A DNA stretch of 64,000 bases from Isoetes taiwanensis (GCA_021234155.1 JAJEKV010000027.1:15472891-15536890), one strand, 5' to 3'. Positions 1-12,010 are shown, numbered from the stretch's first letter. Made by a program: numbers and translations. The notes: generated from the letters alone by a model not told the origin.

Positions 1-217
1 TTCTCCAATACCCTGTAAGCTGTTTCTGATTGGAAATAAAATAGTGTTTCAGATCGTAATGCGTCTATTTTGCATGGGTGCAGTATATCTCTGTTTTTTG
101 TCTCTTTTGACACTCTTGTAAAATTATAGTATTCTAACTGATTGCTGACACAACTCTTGAATACAGTCATCAGGACTTGGAACAGTAGATGATGCAATAT
201 CTGCTTGTGATTCTACC

Positions 218-430
218 GAGACTTTAGTATATTTGCCCTGACATTGGTACTACTATTGGGACCTTGAAGTACGAAGTGCATTTGCTTAGAACTTGGTACT
301 GCTAAACAAGAATCTATTGTTGCAACAGGAGAAACCACTAGTGTATTCTGTGCAGACAATGTGAAGGATGATTGTATAGGATCTTCAATCAGTGCCTTGG
401 AGATTTGTGTAGAACCTCCATCACTCAACC
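218..430 (-). other. Possible orphan exon, unknown protein
   Basis: On the minus strand an open stretch of about 70 codons is bounded by an acceptor-like CTGAGGCACAG upstream and a donor-like GTAGAATC just after it. The predicted peptide is Ser/Gln-rich, and I recognise no domain in it. It could be an exon of a host gene continuing to the left, a captured exon, or chance. No neighbouring exon was found. Confidence 0.2.
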
Positions 431-865
431 TGTGCCTCAGTCCCTAGAACTTGAGGAAACAGTTAGAAAAAAAGCCCTTGAAAAAAAGCCCTTGAAGCAG
501 GAACATTTGTTGCCAAGAAAACATTTGTTTCCATGAGAACCTCCCAAGTGCTTCTATGTCTATATTTTCTCCGCACTATTCAAAAACTTGTAATCATGTT
601 TCATTATTGTTCTTAATATGATAATTGTTCTTGATATGATTGTTGCATAGTCCAATTCTCATTCATATAATATTGTTAGCCACCACAATGAAAGTGAAGA
701 TAAGCCACAATGAAAAACCATGGTGCCATGTGGGGAAACCATAAGCATAGACTATGAGAATATTATACATGTCTAAACTAGCATGTTTAGACCATGCAAT
801 AATATCGTGGGAAAAAAGTATGTATAAACCAAGTAAATAAATTACTTCGTAAATACTTTATGGCT
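431..865. other. AT-rich stretch, nothing identified
   Basis: I see no convincing coding region. The last bases (about 858-869) may be transposase coding sequence, because they join in frame to 6191 once the 870-6186 element is removed. Confidence 0.4.
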
Positions 866-980
866 TTAACACTAGAGTTGTCCCTGGGACCATTCCTAAT
901 CCATGGACTGGAATTGATCCATTTGATCGACTTTCACTTAAACCATTATATATGAGAATAGAAGTTTCAATTTCAATATC

Positions 981-1093
981 TAGCATTATAACAGGGGGTT
1001 ACTTTTGTATTTTTGTACGTTTTTTACTAAGGTTTTGCTATGATTTTGTGGTGTATTTCAGTTGACGTACTAATGCGTACATCTAGAGTGCGC
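981..1093 (+). repeat. 113-bp dispersed repeat, copy 1
   Basis: This segment begins TAGCATTATAACAGGGGGTT and matches 12011-12125 in the same orientation along its length, with scattered substitutions. It sits about 110 bp inside the left end of the TTAA element. No terminal repeats or target duplication were seen, so its class is unknown. Confidence 0.7.
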
Positions 1094-2187
1094 ATACGCT
1101 TTCATTGTTTTTTATGGCACTTAGACAATGGTCTAACCCCTTGAAAAAAAAATGTAATATATTGAAAAAAAAAAATGGAATATGGCATGCAAGGTTCGAG
1201 AGGTGTTACTTTAGGGTTCTTCTGGAATTAGGGTTCTCCTGGAAAGACCTCTGCCGCTGAAGCTCTGTTCTTCTGCAACACTAACAAGTTTCGAATTTCA
1301 TCCTCTCTTGATGGGCTTCAGTTTTCATCAGGCAAATCCTTATAACAGATCCGAGAAGTTAATGTCTCCCATTGCTTAATGTATTCCATTGTTTTTGCAG
1401 AGCACACAGGGTCGGAACTTGCAGGGATTTCAGGGCTGTGACAAGCTATATGATCCTTTCTATGCAAGGACAGATGTAGATGTGTTTAATCGTCAGGTGG
1501 GCAGGTGGGCGGATAGATGATCCAGGATTCAGGGCGTTTTTGTCTGCAGCGGCATCTAGTTCAGAGCATTCAGAACCGATGTGATAATCTAGTTAGAGAA
1601 CGCATCAAAATCAAACAAAGGGTTTGTGCAGAGAGATGATCCAGGGTTCAGGGCATTTTTGTTTGCTGATATGAATTCGCAAGCATCAATATTGTAAGTC
1701 ATATCCATCTATTTCTATCCTTCGCAGGATTTGTTTTAACCAGGTACTGCTCTGAAAAGCTCCTTTACTATGCAATTGATTGTTAGCCAAATAAGGTGCG
1801 TCGTATGCAATGGCGTTTAGCCCAGAGGATTTGCTATGAAGCTGGAGACCATAAGAATCGTGATTCTAGACTTACCCCAGGTCTGTACTCTATCTCTTTG
1901 ATGGATAGGGTGCGTTACTGTGCTGGAAAGCTTTGCCTTCACAAAGTTTTTTGAAGGCAAGAACCAACTGATTTGTGTTGGTTAAAGGTGTGCCTAAAGC
2001 TCTGCTGTCAGCAGAGTTTGATTGCTGGGAGATGATTCCTAAAGAAAATTTGGTGCCTGCGTCTTCTCCGTTGCACTGATTGTACTCCCTTCTCCTCGGG
2101 GCATCTGTGTATGCAAAAGTTGAGTTAGAAGCAAAATGTAAGCATGGGCCATTTTATATTGCTCCGGGGCTGTGTTTTTGAACTGTT
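1094..2187. other. Non-coding interior with a duplicated motif
   Basis: There is no recognisable gene. A phrase of about 35 bp containing AGATGATCCAGG and TTCAGGGC occurs at about 1514 and again at about 1635. Several pyrimidine-rich tracts ending in CAG look like splice acceptors (for example about 1400). The region could be the untranslated leader of the candidate exon at 2188. Confidence 0.3.
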
Positions 2188-2238
2188 ATGGCTACAAATG
2201 GAAGTGCCATCACCAATGGCGAGTCTTCAATGTCAATG
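2188..2238 (+). other. Candidate captured first coding exon
   Basis: An ATG at 2188 in favourable context (TTATGGCTAC) opens 17 codons rich in Ala, Thr, Asn, Gly and Ser (starting MATNGSAITNGE). A strong donor, ATG|GTAAGTTG, follows directly at 2239. This looks like the first exon of a plant gene, but no downstream exon was found in the element. It may be a transduplicated gene start; the protein cannot be identified. Confidence 0.35.
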
Positions 2239-3216
2239 GTAAGTTGCTTCTTTGCTTTGTTTTTTGTAGCATAGACAAATTGTCTGATAAGAACTAGGGA
2301 TCAATTATCAAGTACATTCCAGCAACTCAATTATTGATGAAAAGTAAACTTATTGCAGACAAAGATTTCAGATATCACATCAGCTTATTAGCTTCAGACG
2401 GTTCTAGTTTTCTGTGGTGTTTGGGGAGCACAATTTCCATATTCTTAAGCTTCACGCATGCCTTGTTCTAAAAAGGCTGTGGAATATAGAGAGAGGCTCT
2501 CCCCTGGTTTTGGCAGTGAATACCTCTAAGATTATCCTGCAAAAATCATATTAAGTCTTTATGCAGCTCATAGCTTGTCCTATATAAGGTTGACACTGAA
2601 TAGGTGAAGAGATTAAGTAAAATCAATCAGGTAATATACAGACTCAATTTTCTGAATCCATGGCTAGTTGCTGTACAAATATCAGGATGGCCCATTGGCA
2701 TCAAACATCAAACATCAAACATCATTTGTACCAAGTGATTTGTTGTTGCACTTGTGATTGATTACATAGTTTGTTGTTTTGCTTTCCTACATTCCTTCAT
2801 TGTAGTTCGATTATCGTGATAATCGATGGCTTCGTTATAGTGGATGCCTTCACCCTCAAGTTGCAATACCCACTATGTGAATAAAAATGTGGATAGCTTG
2901 CTTGAATATTTGTGGTACTTTGCATCAGTTTGAACCAATACCCCGTGGGATGGTATTGGTTGTGGCCATTTTGTAATTGGCCATGATTGGGATGTGATTA
3001 CCTTGCATATTTCTTTGAATGAATACGAGTCTTTATTATCATGTTGATGTAAGCTTATTGGTCTCCCTTTCCAACTAAAGGTTGTACAGTACAAGTTATC
3101 TAGTCAACTCTGGATATTGCATTGCAAATAGAAATAGAGGTTTTTATAGTTCTACACAAGATATGTTGCTATTTCTTTGTTTCTCTCTTGTTGATTTCTT
3201 GTTTGTTTGTTTGTTA
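2239..3216. other. Non-coding, nothing identified
   Basis: AT-rich sequence without supported exons. A short CAAACAT triplication lies near 2701-2722, and a GTTT microsatellite (about 3199-3213) runs up to the GGGCCC repeat. Confidence 0.35.
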
Positions 3217-3720
3217 GGGCCCGAAGGGCCCAAAAAATTTTTTTAATGTAAAAACCAATATATAACTACCATTGACATTAACAAACACAAACCATTGCAT
3301 CCAACATATTTAAATTTAAATCCCCCTGAAACCCCCTTTGGTTTGGGTGCATATTCACACGGGGGGTTACATAGGGCAGCGAGAGCCCCAAAAATGATAC
3401 AATACATGTACAAAATTAACACCATTCAGTACATTTCTCGAAACCTTATAGTATTTTGCAAACCTCAATATACTGTATACAAAAACTTGTACAGGCATAC
3501 CCCACAAACGAGGATCGCTATGTACGGTCCAGATCGAAGAATAAAGGGCAAATATGCCCATCCGACAGCTCTCGATGCCCAGAGTAACCCCCCGTGGAGG
3601 ATCTCACGACCAATGAACTCACCTATATGTTGTGGTGATTGTCCAAATTTTAGAGAATTTGGCAGTTTCTGCAACAGTCCAGAACTGCATTCTTGCGTTT
3701 TTCTACCATAAGCAGACCTA
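3217..3720 (+). repeat. GGGCCC-headed repeat, copy 1, with inverted arms
   Basis: The head is the near-palindrome GGGCCCGAAGGGCCC, followed by a C-rich segment shared with 14827-15062. Two inverted arms of 29 bp (3358-3386 and 3568-3596) flank about 180 bp. In copy 2 the adjoining inner segment reads in the opposite orientation. The end near 3720 is approximate. The apparent ORF here only reflects a low stop density and is not thought to be a gene. Confidence 0.65.
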
Positions 3721-4480
3721 AACCTTGTTAAAATTAGAAGTGCTTGCCTATCTATAATAGGACACATTGATTTGTATGTTTTTAGCTTTGGTTGCTATCA
3801 TCTAACATCCGTGGAAGCCCTCGAACCCCATTTTGTTAAAAAATGCTGCTTACGGTTTAGCAATTTTTTCTCTCTAATTATTACAAGTTTTGTCTTAATT
3901 TTTGTGGCCATGAGTTGTTAACTATATGAAGTACAATGTCATGTTTTTTTGGAGTGTTCATAAATTATATCAACTTCCAAATTTAATAAGGAATTTCTTA
4001 TACAGGATTTTGGACAAAATTATATGTTAAAATCCTCCAAAATCACCATTTATAAGTACTATGAGGGATGTCTACATAGAAAATTACTCTATCAACTTGC
4101 ATATAGTGTAATTAGGATTTAACCATGCAATTAATTAGATTTAAAGATGATATACATCCAGAGGATTAATACATTAGAGGTTAAAAATTTGAGTTAATTC
4201 CAAAATTATAGGCTGAAGACTGAGCATTTACATAGCTAGTGATGTTTGTTGATGAGTGAAAGTGAAGATCTTGAAGTTTAACTATGATCAATAATTAGAC
4301 CACATGACCTTTGATGTGTCTTTCTCAGCTTTGTAGAGAACACGCTACATTTCTCAAAATAAGCGTTCTAAATGGTTCAATAATATGACAAGGGAATATA
4401 TATAGGTTTTCATGAATTCGAACCTTCCTTTGCAATATAATTCTCAATTTTCACATTGAAATAACATATTATTTGGAAGA
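3721..4480. other. AT-rich, nothing identified
   Basis: I see no gene, RNA or clear repeat apart from general AT richness. It is part of the interior of the TTAA element. Confidence 0.35.
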
Positions 4481-4494
4481 TACGAATATAATTA

Positions 4495-6171
4495 AGCATG
4501 GACCATTTATGGTCCATAACTAAACCAATTGTATAGAGCATATATCTCTCTCTAGCCTTATCCATTTTGTCCGTATAATAATACCATGGTTTCTTACATT
4601 TAATAATATACTTTTTGAAAGGTGTGAGTGGAAGTCCATGTAGATTCAATAAGTGAATGAGTACCCCATAAATTCACAGTTCTTTGTGCTTAAACATTGC
4701 CATCAAATTATGCAAGCTCGTCTAACCAACCAATTTTATCCTATAGAGAACTGTACGCATAATCTCTATTCCAAAGTTGGGATCAAAATGGATTAAGATG
4801 TTGCCTCTATTAATTTTTAAACTTCCAGTCCTATGGACCAATAATGGTCTGCAGTGGAACTGCATATAGCAGTCTAACTTGACTTTTATGGTCATAAACT
4901 TTCATATTTTTCTTTGAACTTTTTTGCATTGATTTTATAACATGGGACATTTTGAGAGTGTGACTTTTCAAAGTCACATCTTGAGGCATAATTGGGTGTT
5001 TTTTTGCTAGTGGTGTACAAAAAAACGAAATTCAAGCACTAAATCAGCACCTTCATCGGTAACATGTGTGATCAGGGCTTCACATTACTAATATGCTCAT
5101 TATGTTATACATAACTAAAGAACATCCCAATATTTTTTGAAGGGCAATGAAGGGCAAGGGAAGGGCAATGAAGGGTAGCTTGACGGGAAATCAGCACTAA
5201 ACCAGCACCTATGTCGCGACATGCTAAAGTGTACATCACTAATAAAAAAGACCCAATTATAGAATAAACATAGAAGACATATTTGAAGTTAATGCTCTAA
5301 AGATAAATCAAAATCTTAAGGTTATGCTCAACAAATATTTTCAATTACTCAAGTAAATCAGAAGCTATTCATATCCCAAAATTCAACTTGAGATCAATTA
5401 ATATAAGGAAGTTATTTATTTTAAATGGACCTATGAACCAGTAATGGGCTCAGATACAGAAACCTTTCTTGATTTCTTGTGACCATGTCTTCTGCGTTTT
5501 TAATGAGCTTGTTTTTGCATTGGTTTCATATCATTTTGAACTTTCATACTATGATTTTTTGGAGGACATCATTGTGTAATTTTTACTCTATATGCGGAAA
5601 TATTAATCATTATTACAAGTTCCCTAAAATTGAGATAAAAAATGAAAGCTCAAGTATCAAATTGAAGGCCAGCTAATATTTTTATGAGATGGAGGAACTT
5701 GCCAATTGCTTATATATCAAATATTAGCTCAAAATGCATTTCCTTATAAAAGTTGTTGTATTTAAACTACAACTGCCTTCTGGGAACCATAATTGGTTCT
5801 GAGGAGGCAGAAAGCAATTTTGACCCTGTCATGTTTGAATAGCCCTATCTTTCTTCACAGACTTCGGATTGACATGTGGCTTTTTGTGTCTTTTTCTCTA
5901 TCTCGTGTAGAAAAATATCATCGTAATCAAAAAATTTGAATGTTGAAAAAGTTTGACTTTATTTAAACATGAACCTTTTGGTACTTGACCCCCCTAAGTT
6001 TGTTAGAGCATAACTTACAAGAATGGAGGTGTATATATTTTTAGATATTTTTCTAGTAGAGCATAACTGCCATATATGAACTCCTAGGAAGGGTTTGAAT
6101 AGATTTTGTGCCATTGATTTTATACAAATTTTAAAGTGAACAATGCAAATGGACCATTTTTTGTCCATCAT
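4495..6171. repeat. Recurring GGACCAT / ATGGTCC palindromes
   Basis: Short palindromes of the form ATGGACCAT-N-ATGGTCCAT or degenerate versions occur near 4499, 4833, 5425, 5785 and 6150. The left end has another at about 888. Several are followed by a similar phrase such as TTTTTGCATTGATTT. They may be diverged tandem units of about 330-600 bp, or subterminal transposase-binding repeats of the element. Confidence 0.4.
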
Positions 6172-6190
6172 GGGACAACTCTAGTGTTAA

Positions 6191-7420
6191 ACCACCAGAG
6201 GATCTCATCTTTGATCTTTTTCATATTTTACTATTGGGAGTAGTGAAGTTCTTTATCAAGAAGCTGATAGATGTCCTTCAAGAGACAAGCAGCCAACACC
6301 TCTTAAGTTTAGACAAGATAGTTCAAGAGATTTATGAAGTCGCACCTAGAGAATTACGGCAAGGACGATGGCCAGCTACACCAAGCAAATATTATAACGT
6401 CTTTAAGGGTGAGGATTACCAGAAATTTATGCAATGGTGCTTACCCGAGGTGCTAAGAAGGTTTTTGGATGCAGTGTTGCCAGGTAATAAAATAAATTAG
6501 ATATAGATGAAAGTGACAAAGGATAATAGTTAGTTAAACTTAATTCAACCATGCTTCACTAATCAGGTACTTGTAATGTAGTTGGAATAAAAGATGTCGG
6601 GATTCTACTCACCAAAATAGTACATTATCTTTTTGGTTGGAGCCGAGTACATGGATGTTCAAGGGAAGATCTTGACTTAATGAGGAAGGTACTCTCATCC
6701 TGGCGCGTTCTCTCAGAAGAAAATTTTGGATGTAATGCTTCTCCAAAACAACACTCTCTTGGTGAGTTTAGTACTTTGGTTTAGTTATCTTACATACAAA
6801 AAAATCTAAACTCAGTAAATTCAGGAATGGGTGAGCTTCTTGATGACATCATGGGGCATGGACCTCATGATGGTACGTGGTGCATTCCTCAAGAGCGTGA
6901 TGTAAAGATTCATAAGAAAATAAACACAAACAACTTGGAGAACAAGCTCACTTATACGCGTTACCACACAACAGTTCTTTTCACAACAACTTTCCTTGAG
7001 GCCGAGAAAGGTAATCCTTGTGAGTACGCACTCAAACAGGTAACATGTGCATCCTTGGCTACCAGTTGGTTGTAGAGACCATGAAAAAGGAATTGTTTGG
7101 GTTCCATCTGTAGAAATAGCTAAAGAAATTGTGGATCAGCTAGAGTACCTTCCAAGGGGTTGTGGTTGCAAGCATGCTATTGAGAAAAAAGGCATTATTA
7201 TAGGATCAGCTAGACATGAAAAACGAGGGGTGATAATCGACTGAGTGGTGTGATGGCGTTGAATGGCTTGCATGATAGAACCCTTATGCAAAGGAAAGCT
7301 TTCAAGTTCAACAAAGTATTTTACAATGGTACTGTTTACAAAGAAGGAGATTATGTGTCAACAGAGGACTTCAAGTGCAACATAACGTCAATATTTGTCC
7401 ATGAGTGTGAAGGAGTCTGA
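6191..7420 (+). pseudogene. CACTA-type transposase, C-terminal part, broken
   Basis: Exons 6191-6483, 6567-6761 and 6825-7039 join in frame over GT..AG introns (83 and 63 nt). A frame change near 7045 separates the next piece (to about 7244), and a further piece lies at 7251-7420. The protein aligns through its length with the transposase of the CACTA element at 37648-47386. Shared landmarks are a DxxHxLxLG/N motif near the start, then LDDI..GP.D.TW, then LTY.R, then KGI.IG. In known CACTA transposases this corresponds to the region after the catalytic TNP2 core. The 5' part is not visible, because the TTAA element is inserted at the first exon. It is not functional. Confidence 0.65.
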
Positions 7421-9072
7421 AATTTTAATGCTCGCCATCCTTTTTCTTAACTTTTAAGCCTCACTCTAAAAGTCCTCTATGCTTTAATTAGCCTCATTAC
7501 TAGTCAGGAAATGAAAGGTCCATGGGGTTGTACGAAGCACAAAACAAATTACAGGCGCATTGTTCAACCATTCTTTAACATGCTTGCACTAAATAGAGAA
7601 TCACGCATTCAAACGCCTCAACTATGGCCAACCTGTGTGCAATAATAACCAACAAAACTTACTATAAGCCTATCAATTGCTATAACTGTGTTTCTTCCAA
7701 CCATAGCCTCTTTAAATGCTTCTATCACTAAACCAAAATCACCTATTCAATGCCTCAATCAATTGTGCCCACCTCCATGCATTGCGGTAATATGTTATCT
7801 TGGGTATTCTGTGAGAATGTGGCATAATGTCAACATTCATATATAATTAAAGTTGCTTATGCTATGTCTTTATCCTCATTCAGCAACAACTTAGCACCAG
7901 TTGAGCCCTTATACAGAACCAAGGATGCTTCTTGCTTGCATTTGTCTTGATGTGACGTTACATGAGAAAATAGAAACTCACGCAAATAAATACAGCCTAC
8001 GCTGTTCATGACAATTTGCTTCACACATTTAAATGGAATCAAGTTCATGGTATTGAGAGCAACATGACATGTGACACTATCGAGGGTGACATATACTCAA
8101 AGTTCACCTCTTGTAAGAAAATATAAATTCTCCAAATTCAGAACTCTTTGAATCTTTATATGTGACACTAGTACATGGTTTTTTTTCACATACTTACCTC
8201 TCCGTAGTAGCTATTGTTGTAAAGAAACATCTAATAGCAACAACAAAGAGAACAAAATGTATGCACCCCTGTTCTTGCACATTCCATCTGGAGAACTAGA
8301 TGGCTTGCTTCTCCTTCCAGCAGGTTTAAGTTGTTCTGGATCCATGATCATCGTGTAGATGAGGTTTGTAAGCCACAAGTCTACCATGTTTACCACCTTC
8401 TAACAATACGTTATGCAATGTTCCAGAGAAGCTCTTTGAATAGGTATGAAATGGGGTCCTTGCAGAATAATTTTCTTGCAGGTTCACTTAGATTCCTCGA
8501 AAGTTCCATTGGGTATATTGCATCAAATGTTTGGGCTCTATATCCAGAGCACTAGTGGCTGGTGCCATGGGATTTGACGTGAATACATATATAACCAATT
8601 ATTTGTATCGCTTATAAGGTATATTGGGTAAGTTTAAATCTAGAGCAATGTATTGCACGACACATTCAAAATGTCATATCAACAACACGTTACAGCTATA
8701 TTCCTCTTTACCAAGTAAATTATAAATAGCAGAAGTTGGAACAATGGTTCACCTACATACATGGTGGTTGTGTTTTGCATTAATTGTCTTGTTCCAAGTA
8801 ATGCATATATGAAAAGCAAGTGGAACATGCCTAACTTCAATATGCATTCTGCATATTCTGTAATTATCCCAGAGCCATTATGGTCTGTTCAGTTTCTTAA
8901 ATCTTAAATGGGCAGTTCTTGGGAAACAAAACACCCAATGCTTTCCTAAAAGCCAAGAAGCATGTTTCAGTCGCAGGACATGGTAGGAAGTCACAGGACA
9001 TGTTAGGAGCACACTGTGGGAAATCTGGGTGCTGGAAATTCTATTTCTAATAACCTATTCTATTTCTTGTAG
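7421..9072. other. Unclassified, probably TE-derived
   Basis: Downstream flank of the transposase relic. A 63-codon minus-strand opening at 7857-8048 and a 74-codon plus-strand opening at 8331-8555 show no recognisable domain and no splice support. Near 8966-9010 a phrase around CAGGACATG is duplicated. No terminus of the transposon could be located. Confidence 0.3.
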
Positions 9073-9215
9073 TACGTTTATGGGTCCAGCTCGCATTTTA
9101 TTTCGGATGGAGCTATTTTGGGTGCAGCCGATGTTCTTGGCTGCATTTTGCATGTGAATGCAAATAAATTGTGCAAATATACTATTTCCCTTCAACCAGA
9201 CAACAACACAGAAAG
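9073..9215 (+). other. Orphan exon candidate, unknown protein
   Basis: A 143-bp open stretch follows a good polypyrimidine acceptor (TTCTATTTCTTGTAG) and ends at a donor, ACAGAAAG|GTTTGTCC. The 47-residue peptide (starting YVYGSSSHFISDGA) has balanced composition, unlike the AT-rich noise around it. I do not recognise the family. No partner exon was identified within 1 kb either side, so it may be a captured or relic exon. Confidence 0.35.
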
Positions 9216-10022
9216 GTTTGTCCATGATGAATATTGAAGGAAAATTATGTGAAGGTTATTCATAGGATGATTGGTCATCTCCATCTCTACTCCTTGTTAT
9301 CTTATTGGTAAATGGTATATGGCATTTTTGTATGTGTTAATGTTTACAATGATTCTTGTTGGGAGTTATGCTCACCTCACCAAGAGAGAAGAAGTCTCAG
9401 CCACAACCTGCTACGTTGTGTAGGTTACATATCCCATAGATGTCTTACGGTTGCATCTTCCTACAGATCCAGCTTCAAAAATAATGGTTTAGATAAAAGT
9501 GAGCATTTTTAGTGAAAATTCTACGTTTTTTCCTCATAGGGCTAGCTCCATATATACCACTTAATTTCTGTGCTTTTGACCTGTGAGTCTTCTACAATAG
9601 TAAGCCCGGACATGAAAAAAGGTTGCATGTCTCATGATAGAAGTTTGAAGGATTAAGAAGGCATATCCGAAAGACATCTGCAAAAAGCCAGAGTCATCCT
9701 TTGTGATTGCATTCATGTTTGCAACATTTGCAACAATTATATGTTATCCACTATACGTTGTTTGTAGGCAAATGCAAATGATGCAAGAGGGCAATTTTAA
9801 AGGTAAGGCTATCGAGCTATGTTTATCATAAATAAATAATGCCTAATCCATTGTTCATGGGATTTGAAAGAATACTTAGGAGGTTGTCACCAGCAGAGTA
9901 CACTATTAAATGTTTATTAGATAGGTGATGCAGAATGTGATTTACCGAATAATATACTGGAGAAAGTAAAGCGGAGAACACTATTAACTATATTAGATAG
10001 GTTATGCAGAATGTGATTACTG
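9216..10022. other. Non-coding with a short direct repeat
   Basis: A 50-bp phrase containing ATTAGATAGG and ATGCAGAATGTGATT occurs at about 9893-9944 and again at about 9975-10020. No gene is supported. Confidence 0.4.
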
Positions 10023-10217
10023 TTATTTTTCCGTCATTCCCTTTGACGATGTTTGTTTCTCTACAGAAACTGCTGTGCCAAATGGAGAAGGAGCTTTTGG
10101 TTTTTCAGATCTGAATCCATGTCCTGACATTGTCTGAGCAGGAACCCAAGACTTCCGCCTCTCTTGTGCTCTTTTTGATGATAGCTTTTTTGCATGTTTA
10201 GCACCACATCCCAGCAT
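10023..10217 (-). other. Possible exon of a basic protein, unknown
   Basis: A minus-strand opening of 64 codons starts MLGCGAKHAKKLSSKR. It is rich in Lys, Arg and Ser and contains a basic cluster RAQERRKS that resembles a nuclear-localisation tract. Its composition is more protein-like than that of its neighbours, but there is no homology I recognise and no clear splice sites. It could be an exon fragment or chance. Confidence 0.2.
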
Positions 10218-11020
10218 CTTCTATCAAGCACATCTTATGTAAAGAATTGTGCAGATGATGGGGTTTCAGATTCTTACACTTGTTCATCACATCTACGCAT
10301 CTTCTAGGCAAGCCTGCTATTTCTCTATTGCGGAAATTACACAGCTCATATCGAATTAATTGCCTGGAGATCCTTCAAACAAAATTGCACGTGGCCTATT
10401 TGATTCAAATTTACATCTTCTTCCCTGTACAATTCTGTCATAAACTTCACACTATTGCAGTGCAAGTAATACTGTATCTTCTATTTCCCAAAATGCAACT
10501 ACTCTTTTATAAGTTAGCAAATGGAGGAATTAGAACTAACCTGATACAACAAACATAAGCAATGCTAACCTTTTTTGTTCATGATATCCTGCAAAAACTT
10601 TTTCACCCCAAAATTTACAACCAAGTACAAAAAGAATGTGAGTTTATATCAACTCCACGAAAGCAACAAAGAAATGAAAGAAGAAACTGTGTGCCAAGGT
10701 ACCATGTACAGAAAGCATGCCAAGAGACTCAGTACCAACCAACAATCCATGAGTGTTTTTAAATTTTCCAACTTCTTTGCACAGAATGAATTCCCTGCTT
10801 CTTTGATGAACGAATTTGGCATAAGAGCCACGTCGAATCCAGGTCTGATCATTGAGCAACAGGTCGGAATCTGTCTTTTCCCTGGCACTCAAAGACACGA
10901 ATACATTTGCATCACAATGGAGAGCAATCGCAGCTCTTTAGGCAGAGCATCATAACACCAGCGTTTCAATCTCAGCTATGCGGCTCGTTATAGATTTTCA
11001 CAGGCGGAGGCTTTTTCCAA
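10218..11020. other. No supported feature
   Basis: Several overlapping openings on both strands (10280-10955) look like chance ORFs. None has a recognisable motif or splice context. Confidence 0.3.
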
Positions 11021-11027
11021 GAGACAG

Positions 11028-11170
11028 ACAAATAAGAGAAAACCATAGCAGTATGAAAGGAGCCACGGCCATGTCGCTGGCCTTCTTTGCCATATTTCTG
11101 CGTTTGTGTTAATAAAAGAAAACCAGAACGGCATGAAAGGAGCCATGGCAATGGCGCTCGCCTTGTTTGT
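11028..11170 (+). repeat. Duplicated ~60-bp segment with signal-peptide-like starts
   Basis: Two copies (about 11028-11088 and 11110-11170) share ATGAAAGGAGCCA and CGGC or CAATG GCGCTSGCC. Each opens a short hydrophobic reading frame starting MKGA-AM-LA that resembles the start of a secreted protein, but both stop within 20 codons. This may be a tandemly duplicated 5' end of a small gene. Confidence 0.4.
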
Positions 11171-12010
11171 CGTAGGTATCACTTAAAGGGCACAGAATGA
11201 ACCTCGGTCATGGCCCGAGCCAGAGAAACACGAAAAATGCACAGCTAAAATTATGCTCTTCGGATGAAGAAATAATAATTCTAGAACTTGGATTCTACGC
11301 CATCTCCAAAACTCGACAGGAATCCTTACCCGCTATAGCCATGCCACATTCTTGCATATGCTCCAGCTCCTCGCAAAAACCCACTGCAAACCAGCTCATT
11401 GCCGAAACCTAGCCCAAAAAGATCGAAGGCAAAAAAGGATTATTTTGTGAAACCTAGCCCAAACAAAGATTGCAGGAAGAAACCAAGCAGAAAGCTGAAG
11501 AAATGCGAAACTTTAAGAGAACAAATTTTATACCTTATAATCACCGTCCTGGGAAAATCACGCTTCAGGTAGACCTGTGAACAGAAACAGAAACAGCCGC
11601 CATGTTCCATTTTTTAGCTTTAGTTGTTCCCAGAACCTTCTCCTGCCCCAACTCCACGATACCCTGATAGCCATGGTTTTCCCGATGTGGGATCAAAAAC
11701 TCCAAAGAAAATCTAATTTTTTCCATACTCTTTTTTTTTTCTTTGTACATCCTTTTTCCAAAAGCCTCATGCCACGTCACAGAAGGCATTAAATGTTGCT
11801 GCCATCTCATCATATGACACTAAATGCAATTATATAGGTGGCTAAACATGGGCCTTTGATGTTGCACATTCGACGGCCCAGATTAATCTTACATGGTATT
11901 TATGGCACTTAAAATACGTGTCATAATGTGGCATTAAATGCAATTCCATGTACTGACGGCTCGGATTAAATTTCTAAATCTAACGGTCCAAAACACAAGC
12001 CCTAAATATG
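11171..12010. other. Non-coding, nothing identified
   Basis: GAAACCTAGCCCAAA is duplicated (about 11405 and 11450). A phrase, TTCGACGGCCCAGATTAATCT, near 11869 resembles a phrase near 15066. No gene is supported. Confidence 0.35.

Larger units (their letters stand above)
870..6186. mobile_element. TTAA-flanked TIR element (piggyBac-like, non-autonomous)
   Basis: The left end reads CACTAGAGTTGTCCC (870-884) and the right end is its exact inverse (6172-6186). TTAA flanks both ends (866-869 and 6187-6190). Removing the element with one TTAA restores the host sequence, which then reads into the transposase exon at 6191. A TTAA target and this kind of end are typical of the piggyBac superfamily. 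Because TTAA is palindromic, a TA duplication (Tc1/mariner type) fits equally well. The ends begin with CACTA, but the flanks do not give the usual 3-bp duplication. I see no transposase inside. The interior holds a candidate first exon (2188-2238), a GGGCCC repeat (3217-3720) and recurring short palindromes (4.5-6.2 kb). Confidence 0.6.

Noticed and set aside
3295-3711. 138-codon plus-strand ORF as a gene
   Set aside because: It spans the inverted arms of a repeat whose other copy does not keep the frame; there are no domains.
870-6186. A classical CACTA element, because the ends begin CACTA
   Set aside because: A 3-bp duplication does not fit: TAA at the left and TTA at the right. TTAA or TA fits both sides.
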